64,000 nt of DNA, from positions 248,001 to 312,000 of the forward strand of contig NZ_BDBS01000005.1 of the NCBI RefSeq assembly GCF_001613105.1, given 5' to 3'. Every line of letters begins with the position of its first letter. Position 1 is the stretch's first letter. Below the pieces are notes generated by a model. It was not told the origin of the DNA and searched no databases. It saw nothing but the letters and a program-made list of their open reading frames with translations. A program made the translations under genes and the position numbers. The stretch is from Nocardia pseudobrasiliensis NBRC 108224 (GTDB lineage: Bacteria > Actinomycetota > Actinomycetes > Mycobacteriales > Mycobacteriaceae). Positions 29,401 to 36,524 of the stretch are shown piece by piece.

Positions 29401-31868
29401 TGGATCGGATGCGGACCCAGTTCCACGAAGGTCAGATGCCGATCCTCGATGAGGCGGTCGATGGTGGGCGCGAACCGGACGGGTTCGCGGATATTGCGCC
29501 ACCAGTACTGCGCGTCGAGTCCGCCGGTCGGCACGACATTGCCGGTGACCGTCGAATACATCGGAACCGTGGCCGGACCCGAGGTGATACCCGAGAGCGA
29601 TTCGAGCAGTTCGTCGTGCAGCGGATCCATGTGATGGCTGTGGAAGGCCACCGCGACCTGCAGCATGCGGCAGAAGATCCGATCCCGATCCAGTTCGGCC
29701 CGGATCTCCTCGAGCGCATCGGGATCGCCTGCGAGCGCGGTGGATTCGGGCCCGTTGAGCGCGGCGACCTCGACCCGGCCGCGGTAGTCGGTGATGCGCT
29801 GCTCGGCCTCGTGATACGGCAGGCCGACCGCGAGCATCTTGCCCTTGCCGGAGGCCTGCTGCTGAACGCGGCTGCGGTGGAAGATGACTCGAACCGCGTC
29901 CTCGAACGACAGCGCGCCGGAAACATACGCCGCGGCGACCTCGCCGATGCTGTGTCCGATGACGGCCGCGGGGGTGATGCCCCAGCTCTGCCACAGCGCC
30001 GCGAGTCCGACCTGCACCGCGAACACCGCGGGCTGGGCGATGAAGGTCTCGCCGATGCGGCTGTCGGCCTCGTCGCGACCGAGTTCCTCGAGCACGCTCC
30101 AGTCGGCGTGCTTGCGCAGTTCGGCGTCCACGCGCTCGACGGTCTGCCGGAAAATCGGGTTCTCGGAAAGCAATTCGCGGGCCATACCCCACCACTGCGG
30201 ACCCTGACCGGAGAAGACGAAGGCCACATTCGACAGGCCGGGGGTCTTCACCCCGGTGCGCAATGCCTCGGGCTCCGAACCGCGGGCCAGATCGCGCAGG
30301 GCGTCGCGCAGCTGCTCGGTGGAGGAGGCCACCATGGCCAGGCGCTGGTCGTAATGCGAGCGCGTGCGGGCCTGCGCGGCGGCGACCGCGGGCAGTGCGG
30401 TCTTCGGATCGCCCAGGAAATCGGCGTAGGTGTCGGCGTAGGCCAGCAGCGCGTCCTTGGTCTTCGCGCTGAGGGTGAACAGTACGGGCTCGTCGGCCTC
30501 GACCTCGTCGGTCGAATCCGCTTGCGGTGCGGCGGCGGGCGGACCCTCCAGGATGACGTGGGCGTTGGAGCCGCCGAAACCGAAGGAGTTCACACCCGCC
30601 AAGCGCGGGCCGTCGCCGGGCCAGGGCTGCCGCGACTGCGCGAGCGCCAGGCCGAGGTCCTCGAACGGGATCGTCGGATTCGGTTCCTCCGCATGCAGAT
30701 TCGCGGGGATCTCACCATTGCCGACGACCAGGCAGGCCTTGATGATGCCGACCATGCCGGCCGCGGACTCGAGGTGGCCGACATTCGACTTCACCGCGCC
30801 GACGATGCAGGGGCCCTGGCCGTTTCGTCCCGCGCCGAGCACCTTACCCAGTGCGCGCGCCTCGATCGGGTCGCCGACCGAGGTGCCCGTGCCGTGCGCC
30901 TCGATATAGCCGATATCGGTGGGCGTGACGCCCGCGTCGCGGCAGGCGTCCCTGATCATCTCGGCCTGCGCGTCCTCGCTCGGCACCGAGATGCCGTTGG
31001 TGCGGCCGTCCTGATTGGTCGCGCTGCCGCGGATGACCGCGTAGATGTGATCGCCGTCGGCGACGGCCGCCGACAGCGGTTTCAGCACGATCGTGCCCGA
31101 ACCCTCGCTGCGGATGTAGCCGTCACCGGATTTGCTGAACGACTGGCAGCGGCCCTCGGGGGACAGGAAGGTGCCCTGGCTGAAGCCGATGGTCGCCTCC
31201 GGCAGCAGCAGGGTGCTGACGCCGCCGACCAGCGCCATGGTCGCCTCGCCCGAGCGAATGCTGCGGATCGCCAGGTGAATCGCGACCAGCGAGGACGAAC
31301 AGGCCGTATCCACGGTCATACTCGGGCCGCGCAGATCCAGCAGATACGAAACGCGGTTGGCCACAATGCAGTTGGTGACGCCGGTCATCGTATGACCGCC
31401 GATCTGATAGCGGTTCTCCGGATTGAGCTGGATGATGCCGTAGTCGTGGCCGGAGACGCCGGCGTAGACGGCCACCTTCTCGCCCGCGATGCTCTCGGGG
31501 ACGATGCCCGCATCCTGGAGGGCCTCCCAGGTGGTCTCCAGGAACAGCCGCTGCTGGGGATCGATGCGCGCGGCCTCGGTCGGGGTGATCCCGAAGAAGT
31601 GCGCGTCGAACGACGACACGTCGTCGAGATAGCCGCCGGTGCGGGTGCGCATATGTCCGGGGCGGCCCGCGTCGCGGTCGTAGAAAGCGGTTGCGCTCCA
31701 GCGGTCCTCGGGAACCTCGCGAACCGCGTCACGCTCCTCGATCAGAAGTCGCCAGAAGTCGTCGACATTGCGAACCTGTCCTGGGAACCGACATCCGATC
31801 CCCACGACTGCAATGCCATCGGATACGGCCGGCGCGGTCTCATTCGGGGAGCTGTGAACAGAATTCAT
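23430..31868 (-). CDS. Single-chain highly reducing type I polyketide synthase, KS-AT-DH-cMT-ER-KR-ACP-TE
   Basis: Protein of 2812 residues. KS 18–442 (DTACSSS Cys190, His325, His365). AT about 549–845 (GHSIGEV Ser640; VAFH at 740–743, nearer the malonyl HAFH than the methylmalonyl YASH pattern). DH about 905–1190 (His943 in DHRVQGPIVFPG, Asp1107). C-methyltransferase about 1390–1590 (VLEIGAGTAGTTG). ER about 1845–2155 (HAAAGGVGLA). KR about 2178–2360 (TGGYTGFG, Tyr2325, Asn2329). ACP about 2455–2525 (LGMDSL Ser2487). TE about 2560–2800 (GHSMGG Ser2634, Asp2749 or Asp2750, His2778). All catalytic residues are intact. One full module with cMT and ER suggests iterative synthesis of a saturated, methyl-branched chain released by the TE, a layout best known from fungi. 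CGAGG RBS 7 bases before the ATG. Confidence 0.95.
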   Translation of the reverse strand: MNSVHSSPNETAPAVSDGIAVVGIGCRFPGQVRNVDDFWRLLIEERDAVREVPEDRWSATAFYDRDAGRPGHMRTRTGGYLDDVSSFDAHFFGITPTEAARIDPQQRLFLETTWEALQDAGIVPESIAGEKVAVYAGVSGHDYGIIQLNPENRYQIGGHTMTGVTNCIVANRVSYLLDLRGPSMTVDTACSSSLVAIHLAIRSIRSGEATMALVGGVSTLLLPEATIGFSQGTFLSPEGRCQSFSKSGDGYIRSEGSGTIVLKPLSAAVADGDHIYAVIRGSATNQDGRTNGISVPSEDAQAEMIRDACRDAGVTPTDIGYIEAHGTGTSVGDPIEARALGKVLGAGRNGQGPCIVGAVKSNVGHLESAAGMVGIIKACLVVGNGEIPANLHAEEPNPTIPFEDLGLALAQSRQPWPGDGPRLAGVNSFGFGGSNAHVILEGPPAAAPQADSTDEVEADEPVLFTLSAKTKDALLAYADTYADFLGDPKTALPAVAAAQARTRSHYDQRLAMVASSTEQLRDALRDLARGSEPEALRTGVKTPGLSNVAFVFSGQGPQWWGMARELLSENPIFRQTVERVDAELRKHADWSVLEELGRDEADSRIGETFIAQPAVFAVQVGLAALWQSWGITPAAVIGHSIGEVAAAYVSGALSFEDAVRVIFHRSRVQQQASGKGKMLAVGLPYHEAEQRITDYRGRVEVAALNGPESTALAGDPDALEEIRAELDRDRIFCRMLQVAVAFHSHHMDPLHDELLESLSGITSGPATVPMYSTVTGNVVPTGGLDAQYWWRNIREPVRFAPTIDRLIEDRHLTFVELGPHPIHSTAIGELLTKRQAQGVAVPSLHRKQSDRATLLASLGSLYTAGFDPAWETVFDGDSERVQLPFYPWQRETYWLETPTSREARFPSLGHPLVGTRKPVADEPDKYVWELVMDTAVFPWLEDHRVQGPIVFPGAGHLDLVVGCATDAFGADRYSVENVEFRRPLFVFDDRPAPLVQVVLSQSMHFGIYSLQDGDKDWVLHSEGTLRRGAPETEVPVPFSELDAHCPLEFDPAKVFAKFRNNGLMLGPIFRAITKLKYGELRSLGRIDTPDAIADEASRHLIHPALLDACFQSLSIAMGNDPNTDDKTLYIPYDVKRFSFHAKAGKRVYCYGEANILDDPAYCEGNLWLLNEDGTLVAEFEGFKGKSITQPTEDRDALMQWLYEYQWRAAPVRTRTLLPADFVPDAEALQAAVDPIIEEVRDWSLNREYYAVTEAEMNRLCIAYVTEAFYRLGMDFTQGRTFTLDEISRELGVHDKHRDYLARLLELLSRHGITGRGGDDWQLLTVPARVDTAAALARLREQHPECESEYAILERCGTEQAAVLRDDVNPIELIFPESEFQSVVDLYETSFSFERCNRTVAKVVAEAVRALPTDRPIRVLEIGAGTAGTTGWILAELPADRAEYVFTDIGQLFLNKARQRFAEYDFVDYRILDVEHDIAEQGFDPHYFDIVVAANVLHATENLRVTLGNVEQLLTSRGLMLIVEETNPPHWVDLTFGMTDGWWRFADHDLRPHYPLMSEDTWREFLPSAGFEQVRIFSDMTSAEQTGCSVIAARTGEVDLAPHQPRIESGAWVVLADADGVAESYLDLLGEAAAGSVTVTRGTAFEQTGERAFQVDPTSNADLRRVLEQVRESAGSVAGVLHLWNLDFAAAELTTELLSRVESHGAYSVIALAQAVENLEWPVAPRFWVATSGGPQVERADLVTPSQVPSWGILRVLLSEHSSLRAKIIDFDPAAGAALRAAQLFDELLHVRTDEEEVAYRGDTRFVDRFEHISLAEFESSVATPARMSDEIPFALSVPAEPGIDELRYEKQIRPALGPNDVALRPTATGLNFRDIMLTLGVLSEGATLGGFYERNLGVECAGVVTAVGSEVEGLAPGDAVIAFARGCFGSSVVTDAQHVYPAPGNLSAVEAATLPMAYLTAWYALVDVGRVRPGERVLVHAAAGGVGLAAVHIAHRLGATVLATAGSPEKRDYLRSLGVEEVFDSRSLSFADEIRQRFDGVDIVLNSLQGETIPKSLELLRPHGRFVEIGKKDIYDNYKLGLKPFGNNLSYSAVDIDRMLLEVPARCREAMDKVLEHVGAGTLPPLPHTDFEAAEVESAFRYMANAKQIGKVVVEFDSDAQVLVYPTATGDEVFDPEGTYLITGGYTGFGLRTAQWLAGKGARTIVLVGRRAQVDAENEQPIEALRAKGVEVVLERADVSVEAEVVGLLERIATLPPLRGIYHAAMVIADGPLATMTEEEFLRAVRPKVDGAWHLHNHTRELELDAFVMFSSMSWNVGTPGQSNYAAANGFLEALAVHRHQLGLPALTVNWGAIAEVGFVARNKLDTLSWLGWTPISPDHALDFIGRCLVQGVSRASVFGVNWAKMNQVMPIVRSSPRLAHLAAQDTAGTSAGFGTEGLRAELFELPEDERQPRLVTALTQQISRIFDMPVERLAQDVGLTDLGMDSLMAGQIRNMLAKHLEIDFPTMGLMRGPSIIELAGEVLAQVSGETTGAATTSPTQATGPERWIRTVIGRSNTASIRLFALPFVGGGASVFNPWPNYLPDTVEVVGLQFPGREDRLDDLPIDSMPEFVAELAEAMLPHLDRTFVVYGHSMGGLLAYELTKYLEQHYNEVPMKLIIGGWPAPALVENYVRNLNHIRDGFDLAVESDSRVLAVLRDNKLLDIPVEDEGAIMHWLPAIRADLKMLGEYRYENGYTLRAPISVLRGADDPVFETDQLQGWGKLTSGGFSLTTVPGGHLFIQNADAQVMRTIAQELSAEDAYPSFTSLVDGH

Positions 31869-32009
31869 CGCATAACCTCGTTTTGTAACAACACATCGAT
31901 CGACGCGAACAAAATTTCATTTGTTGGCGACGGCAATGTGTCTCCCGGGACGCACATCGGGGACTTCGGCTTCCCCCTGGACAGCCTTCCGCCCCGCAAG
32001 CCGATAGAT

Positions 32010-32079
32010 GATCACGACTTGCTTCCGATGAAAATCATAAGTGAACAGTGATGGACGCACATCCCCCCGATCGGGTGGG
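32010..32079 (-). promoter_or_regulatory. Shared promoter element A upstream of the PKS
   Basis: Lies in the 320-base spacer between the P450 and PKS genes, 140–210 bases upstream of the PKS start. Read leftward it has a CCCGATCGGG palindrome (32066–32075), 26 bases, then TATGAT (32039–32034) as a -10 box, then a conserved GCAAGTCGTGATC. The same arrangement with identical 26-base spacing occurs upstream of the P450 (33605–33673). The palindrome sits where an activator or repressor would bind next to RNA polymerase. The rest of the spacer, including a leader of about 160 bases, shows no gene. Confidence 0.6.
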
Positions 32080-32188
32080 CTTTTCCAGTTTTCTCGTGTA
32101 AACCGCAGCAAAAGTTTCGACCGGGTTTCCTGCGAAAGAATTGTTCGCGATTTATACCGGGTAGTTCGATGGCTTTCCGCGACTCGAT

Positions 32189-33493
32189 TCAACCGATGGC
32201 GGAGTGGGTCGGGCGGGCGCTCGGCCCGAGTTCGGCCGGAACGTGCGCGTAACCGCGGAAGGTGAGTTGTGGACGCAGTTGTGGCGGCGCCGCGGCCCGC
32301 ATCTTCGGAAAGCGTTCGAACAGCGCGCGCAGGGCGTAGCCGGCTTCCATCCGCGCCAGGTTGGCGCCGAAGCAGGCGTGCACGCCGCTGCTGAACGACA
32401 GGTGCTCATTGGCATTCGAGCGGGCGACGTCGAATCGGTGCGGATCGGCAAATACCCCGGGGTCTCGATTCGCGCCGGCCACCGACAGCATGATCATGGT
32501 GCCCTGCGGCAGTGGGATGCCCTCGAGTTCCACATCGGTCAGGGGCACCCGGGCGGTGAGGAATACCGGCGGCTCGCAGCGCAGCGCCTCCTCCACGGCA
32601 TTGGGCCACAGCTCCGGTTCCGCGCGCAGCCGGTCGATCTGGTCCGGATTGCTGAGCAGCAGGTGGATCGCGTGGCTGATCAGATTGGCGGTGGTTTCGA
32701 AGCCCGCGCCGATGATGATGCTGGTGTTGGCCTTGAGGGCGTAGTCGTCCAGCTCGCCGCTGGCGATCATATTGCTGAGGACGTCCTCGCCCGGTTCCCG
32801 CCGCAGCCGCTCGATATGGCGGTCGAGGTAGTCGTTGAGCTCCTGTGCCGCCCGCATGCCCCGGTTGTAGGCCCGCCACGGGATGCCGATGTCGAGCATG
32901 GGCGTCATCTGCTCGCCCCAGATCAGGAATTTCTCCTGGTCTTCCCTTGGCATGCCGAGCATTTCGAAGATGATCGCGATGGGCACGCGGGTGGCGAACG
33001 CCTCGACCAAATCGACCGTGCCGTCGGCGGGCATGGCGTCGAGCAGTTCCTCGGTGACGGTCTCGACCCGATCGCGCAGCTTCTTGACCGCGCGCGGGGT
33101 GAATGCCGAGACCACCGGTTTGCGCATCTTGGTGTGCTCCGGCGGATTCAGCCGCAGCATCGCGGGCGGATCGGCCGGATTGGCCGGCGGCGGCACCCGG
33201 TTCGCGAACTTCTGCAGTACCTTGGGGATTTCGATCCGGGCCGAGCTGCGCACGCCGAAGCGATTGTCCCGCAGCATCATTCGCACCAGCGCGTAGTCGG
33301 CGGTCGCCCAGGGCAGCGGCGTCTTCACCAACTTGCCCTGGGCGCGGATCTGTTCGATGAACCGGTGCGGATCCTCGATACCCTCCGGTCCGACCATCTT
33401 GGCGAAGTTGTCACCCCGCATCGTCTGGACTCGCAGTACCGCTCGCGGTACACCCTGTAATGTCAACCAGCGCAACCAAAACTGCAAATTCAT
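32189..33493 (-). CDS. Cytochrome P450 of the PKS cluster
   Basis: Protein of about 434 residues. The haem-binding loop is FSSGVHACFGANLARME with the axial Cys; the I-helix oxygen-activation motif is GAGFETTAN (usual A/G-G-x-D/E-T-T); the K-helix ExxR is EALR. Class I bacterial P450s of this type need a separate ferredoxin and reductase, and none is encoded nearby. The ATG at 33493 is preferred; a TTG at 33508 is possible, and a GGAGA RBS sits too close to one and rather far from the other. It is separated from the PKS by 320 bases but preceded by the same promoter element, so it is probably co-regulated and hydroxylates the polyketide. Confidence 0.9.
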   Translation of the reverse strand: MNLQFWLRWLTLQGVPRAVLRVQTMRGDNFAKMVGPEGIEDPHRFIEQIRAQGKLVKTPLPWATADYALVRMMLRDNRFGVRSSARIEIPKVLQKFANRVPPPANPADPPAMLRLNPPEHTKMRKPVVSAFTPRAVKKLRDRVETVTEELLDAMPADGTVDLVEAFATRVPIAIIFEMLGMPREDQEKFLIWGEQMTPMLDIGIPWRAYNRGMRAAQELNDYLDRHIERLRREPGEDVLSNMIASGELDDYALKANTSIIIGAGFETTANLISHAIHLLLSNPDQIDRLRAEPELWPNAVEEALRCEPPVFLTARVPLTDVELEGIPLPQGTMIMLSVAGANRDPGVFADPHRFDVARSNANEHLSFSSGVHACFGANLARMEAGYALRALFERFPKMRAAAPPQLRPQLTFRGYAHVPAELGPSARPTHSAIG

Positions 33494-33604
33494 CGGATGA
33501 GCAACCAATCTCCGCGACGGCGTGAAATTCGTCCATTAACTGCCGAAAAACTGCAGCGGAGAACCCAGGCCCCCTGCGGCTCCTCGCCTCGCGGATCGAT
33601 CGAA

Positions 33605-33673
33605 GATCACGACCTGCTTTCGAAGGAATCGTAAGCGAATGGGTTTGGTGGAACATCCCCCCGATCGGGTGGA
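33605..33673 (-). promoter_or_regulatory. Shared promoter element B upstream of the P450
   Basis: Second copy of the element found ahead of the PKS: CCCGATCGGG at 33660–33669, 26 bases, TACGAT (33633–33628) as -10 box, and a conserved GCAGGTCGTGATC further down. It lies about 110–180 bases upstream of the P450 start. The remainder of the roughly 400-base gap between the P450 and cupin genes (33494–33910) holds no gene I can support. Confidence 0.6.
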
Positions 33674-33910
33674 GCCGGACATCCATGTAATTGCATGCTG
33701 TGTCAAGCAATATGCCGTCGCTGATCCGAGCGTCGCGGCGCATCAAGGGGGCTATCGTCTTGCCCCCAAAACTACGGGGCCCTGGTATTGGCGGCTTGCG
33801 AGGGGTTGCTCCCATTCACATTTCGCCGATACCACTGTATTCGGAATTACCAGTCGGATGTAATCGGTTGATTCGGCATCATGGCCCGCGGGCATTGCCC
33901 GTTCCCGAGG

Positions 33911-34459
33911 CTATGCGGGCAGGACGCGGTCCGCACCGACGGCGACGCCGACGATCGTGCAGTTTTCGGTGCCGTGGTTGCGCCAGGTGTGTCGGGTGCC
34001 GTTCTGGATGACCACGTCGCCCGCCCGCAACACCGTCTGCTCGCCGTCGTCCAGGTCCAGTGTCACCTCGCCCGAGACGACCAGGACGTAGTCGATGCTG
34101 TCGGTGGTGTGCATCCCGCCGGTGCCGGGTTCGGCGACGGCCATCGCGCCCGGCATCTGTCGTTCCAAATCGTCCAGGGCCGTGGCGGTGTCGAGTTCCG
34201 GGGGCGGGACCGGCTCGCCCGGCGGGATCGTATTGATCATGAAACGGGACCCGTTCGGAGGCGGGTACCACGCCTCGGCGGGGCGCGGCGAGCCGTCGTC
34301 CGGGAATGCGGGCCGTTCGTCGCGACCCCACAACCGGTAGGCGGCGAAGCCGGGCATCAGTGGGGTGGTGACGGGTTCGATCGCACTGTCGTCGACCACG
34401 CGCGCCTTGCCCTCGGAATCGTGTCCGGTCACCACCCGCCGAATCTTCGTATGCTTCAT
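33911..34459 (-). CDS. Cupin-domain protein
   Basis: Protein of 182 residues with a C-terminal cupin barrel: motif 1 remnant HTTDSIDYVLVVSGEVTL and motif 2 DVVIQNGTRHTWRNHG, with the His residues for a possible metal site. Similar single-cupin proteins include small-molecule dioxygenases, isomerases and non-enzymatic sensors; the reaction is unknown. Divergent from a TetR gene; the leftward promoter (TATTGA at 34475–34470) overlaps a palindrome, so repression by that TetR is likely. Confidence 0.75.
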   Translation of the reverse strand: MKHTKIRRVVTGHDSEGKARVVDDSAIEPVTTPLMPGFAAYRLWGRDERPAFPDDGSPRPAEAWYPPPNGSRFMINTIPPGEPVPPPELDTATALDDLERQMPGAMAVAEPGTGGMHTTDSIDYVLVVSGEVTLDLDDGEQTVLRAGDVVIQNGTRHTWRNHGTENCTIVGVAVGADRVLPA

Positions 34460-34469
34460 TCGACCACTC

Positions 34470-34512
34470 TCAATACCGTCGCGTATGGATACGGTTGCGT
34501 ATGGATACGCAA
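34470..34512. promoter_or_regulatory. Tandem palindromic operators between cupin and TetR genes
   Basis: Site 1 is CGTAT-GG-ATACG at 34482–34493; site 2 is TTGCGTAT-GG-ATACGCAA at 34495–34512, a perfect 8-bp dyad. Their centres are 16 bases apart. Site 1 falls between the -10 (TATTGA, 34475–34470) and -35 regions of the leftward cupin promoter. A further half-site (CGTATC) recurs at 34514–34519 and 34551–34556 near the TetR start. The layout suits binding by the divergently encoded TetR. Confidence 0.7.
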
Positions 34513-34564
34513 TCGTATCTTTCCCTGGTGGGGGCCGTCAATACTCCGGCGTATCCTCTTGATC

Positions 34565-35122
34565 GTGGCAAAGGAGACGACCCGGCTGTCCGCCCGGGAC
34601 TGGGCGCGGGCGGCACTCGAGGCGATCGCCGCCGGCGGGCTGTCCGCGGTCGCGGTCGAACCGCTGGCACGCACCCTCGGCGTGACCAAGGGCAGCTTCT
34701 ACGCGCACTACCGCAACCGGGACGAACTGATCGACGCGGCGCTCACGGAATGGGTGCGGGGTCACGGCGAAGCAGCGCTGGCCGAATTCGCCGCGGTCGC
34801 CGATCCCGAACAACGCCTGCGCGATCTACTCACCACGGTCGTGCGGGCCGTCCAGCCGCTAGCCCCCTCGGTACACCTCAGCCTGCTCGGCGACCGCACC
34901 GACCCCCGGGTCGCAGACGCGGTCGCCCGAGTAAACCGCGCCCGACTCGACCTCCTGACCCGCACCTACCGCGAACTCGGCCTACCACCGGACCGCGCCG
35001 CACATCGAGCGCGAATCGCCTACGCCGCCATCCTCGGCCTGATGCACCTGGCTCAAACCGACGACTTCCTCCCTCCGGCAATGCTTTCCGAGGAAGCGAC
35101 CGAGGTCTTCCTGCCGTCCTGA
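34565..35122 (+). CDS. TetR-family regulator divergent from the cupin gene
   Basis: Protein of 185 residues. HTH segment VEPLARTLGVTKGSFYAHYRNR (about residues 27–48) is strong; the C-terminal domain (HLSLLGDRTDPRVADAV) is of a common actinobacterial TetR group. The GTG at 34565 has no RBS but is exactly 7 bases after a TATCCT -10 box (34552–34557), so the transcript is probably leaderless. It likely controls itself and the cupin gene through the tandem palindromes. Confidence 0.85.
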   Translation: MAKETTRLSARDWARAALEAIAAGGLSAVAVEPLARTLGVTKGSFYAHYRNRDELIDAALTEWVRGHGEAALAEFAAVADPEQRLRDLLTTVVRAVQPLAPSVHLSLLGDRTDPRVADAVARVNRARLDLLTRTYRELGLPPDRAAHRARIAYAAILGLMHLAQTDDFLPPAMLSEEATEVFLPS

Positions 35123-35185
35123 CCAGCCAGGCCCAGATCGGTCACTGATCCTGGACGGCCTGACCCATCGCATCGCGTGCGTCAC

Positions 35186-35563
35186 TCAAGCGATCTGAAC
35201 CGTGTCGTAAAGCTTCCCCTTGTGATATTTGTAAAGCCAGGCCGCATGGAGAAGATTGGGCGCGCAATGAATCAGAGATTTGCGCTTGTCGCCCATCCAC
35301 CGAGTCGGCCCCTGCTCGTGATACAACTGACTCGGACTCGTCCGAGTCAAACAATCCCCGAGCGTCTGATACGTGTAATCGGGCCCATTCCCATCGCACC
35401 ACCCCTGAGCGGTCTGATCATTATGAGCGATATAACACTTACCCGCCCATCCCCCCGCCGCCGAATCGGGCTCCGCCCCAGCAACCGAGCTGGTCAGGGC
35501 GATACCCGCGAACGCGGCAACCGCAGTAGCCACCCGCCCGACCCCGACATGCCTGAACCTCAT
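35186..35563 (-). CDS. Small secreted cysteine-containing protein, unknown function
   Basis: Protein of 125 residues with a Sec signal peptide (TAVAAFAGIALTSSVAGA, cleavage near residue 30). The mature part of about 95 residues has four cysteines (in GKCYIAH, GWCDGN, DCLTRT and HCAPN), giving potentially two disulphides, and is rich in aromatic residues. I do not recognise the family; small secreted proteins of this kind are frequent in Nocardia. It lies between a TetR gene and the tRNA-linked element and is of normal base composition. Confidence 0.6.
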   Translation of the reverse strand: MRFRHVGVGRVATAVAAFAGIALTSSVAGAEPDSAAGGWAGKCYIAHNDQTAQGWCDGNGPDYTYQTLGDCLTRTSPSQLYHEQGPTRWMGDKRKSLIHCAPNLLHAAWLYKYHKGKLYDTVQIA

Positions 35564-35765
35564 TACAATCCCTCCCTATAAATATCGCGATCCGATGATC
35601 GACCGCGTTCCCTGCACGTTCGAACATACGGATTCGCAGCGCCCAGAACATCTCGCAGAAGTTTATTTCCCCCGAAACTGTCGAGATAGCAAGATCACGA
35701 AGGTCAACTCCGGCTGTACACCGTCGGCGGGATGCAGCGCAGCGCGGTCATCCGGAACAAACGAA

Positions 35766-35799
35766 ACCGCCGCCCGACCCGGATGGGTCGAGCGGCGGT
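35766..35799 (-). terminator. Terminator at the original tRNA-Ala 3' flank
   Basis: An inverted repeat ACCGCCGC-C-CGACCC / GGGTCG-A-GCGGCGGT with a 4-base GGAT loop; one C/A mismatch interrupts a 14-bp stem. It stands 6 bases from the left att repeat, where the 3' end of the leftward tRNA gene would have been before integration, so it was presumably the tRNA's own terminator. Confidence 0.65.
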
Positions 35800-35804
35800 C
35801 TGTG

Positions 35805-35854
35805 GTGGAGCTAAGGGGAATCGAACCCCTGACCTTCTCGATGCGAACGAGACG
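35805..35854 (-). repeat. Left attachment repeat: 3' part of tRNA-Ala
   Basis: 50 bases identical to 39655–39704. It equals the anticodon arm, variable loop, T arm and 3' acceptor strand of the tRNA-Ala gene at the other end. The 5' half of a tRNA is absent here. This is the hallmark of a site-specific integration that rebuilt the tRNA at the far end and left a truncated copy here. Confidence 0.9.
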
Positions 35855-35935
35855 GGGAGCTGCTGGCCAGTATCGAAAGTAGCTGTCTACCTGCGAAATC
35901 GCATCACTGTGATTCACGCTGAATCGTGCTGATTC

Positions 35936-35963
35936 GTGGGCAATTGTGGGCAGCGCATGGGCA
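35936..35963 (+). repeat. Left arm-type GTGGGCA repeats
   Basis: GTGGGCA at 35936–35942 and 35946–35952, exactly 10 bases apart, then ATGGGCA at 35957–35963. The first 20 bases match 18 of 20 with a segment near the right repeat. Spacing of one helical turn and the position about 80 bases inside the att core suggest integrase or excisionase binding sites. Confidence 0.55.
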
Positions 35964-36021
35964 GACGAATGCCCCGCCAAGGGGCACCGAGGCGGGGCGT
36001 TCGATGACGTATCCGAGCCGA

Positions 36022-36276
36022 TTACCGTCCGGCGTTCGACTCCCCGGCGCTGTCACCTCCTCTCCGGCGTTCCGGATGCGATGCCCAGTAGCGGGCGACC
36101 ACTCCGTCGATCTCGGTTTGGAGGCGAGGCTGCTCGGTCTGCTCGCGTAGTTCGGCGGCCACGCGCGACAGAGTCTCTAGATCCGCGCGGCTGGCTTCTC
36201 GCAAGATCGCTTCGGCTTCCGCGAGCTGCTGGGCGTTGAGCTTGCCGCGCCGAGGAAGCCACCTCGCGTCACTCAT
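36022..36276 (-). CDS. Small charged protein in the element operon
   Basis: Protein of 84 residues, largely helical and charged (KLNAQQLAEAEAILREA, LETLSRVAAELREQT). No family recognised. The ATG at 36276 overlaps the stop of the 83-residue gene upstream by 4 bases, which decides the start over a longer in-frame alternative. Third gene of a coupled leftward operon inside the element. Confidence 0.6.
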   Translation of the reverse strand: MSDARWLPRRGKLNAQQLAEAEAILREASRADLETLSRVAAELREQTEQPRLQTEIDGVVARYWASHPERRRGGDSAGESNAGR

Positions 36277-36524
36277 GAGGCGGTTACCGATCGAGTTGCG
36301 CGATGCAGACGACCCGCCGCCTCCAAGGTGCTCAGCGCCGCGTGTTTCTGCTTGCACTGAACCGAGTCGTTGTGCAGGTGGATCTGCAACAACCGGTGCG
36401 CCTGTTCTGGCGTGAGTGGACCCGGATCGAAAGCGCAGTGGTCGTAATACGGATAGTCGTTCGGATCGTCCGAGCCATTCTCGAAATGGATCGACACCCG
36501 CACGGTGTCGTAGTCAATGTTCAT
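36273..36524 (-). CDS. Small acidic protein in the element operon
   Basis: Protein of 83 residues. The N-terminal half is acidic and beta-like (VRVSIHFENGSDDPNDYPYY), the C-terminal half helical and basic (QAHRLLQIHLHNDS). No family recognised. It overlaps the preceding oxygenase gene and the following 84-residue gene by 4 bases each, so the three products are made together. Confidence 0.6.
   Translation of the reverse strand: MNIDYDTVRVSIHFENGSDDPNDYPYYDHCAFDPGPLTPEQAHRLLQIHLHNDSVQCKQKHAALSTLEAAGRLHRATRSVTAS

Noticed and set aside
25884-32051. A 6-kb open frame on the plus strand, antisense to the PKS.
   Set aside because: It mirrors the PKS codon periodicity at high GC, has arginine/glycine/histidine-rich low-complexity translation and no recognisable domain.
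31917-32192. A leftward 91-codon frame between the P450 and PKS genes.
   Set aside because: It spans the conserved promoter element and has no family resemblance.
33411-33815. A leftward open frame ahead of the P450.
   Set aside because: It overlaps the P450 start in another frame and the promoter element; no similarity or RBS.
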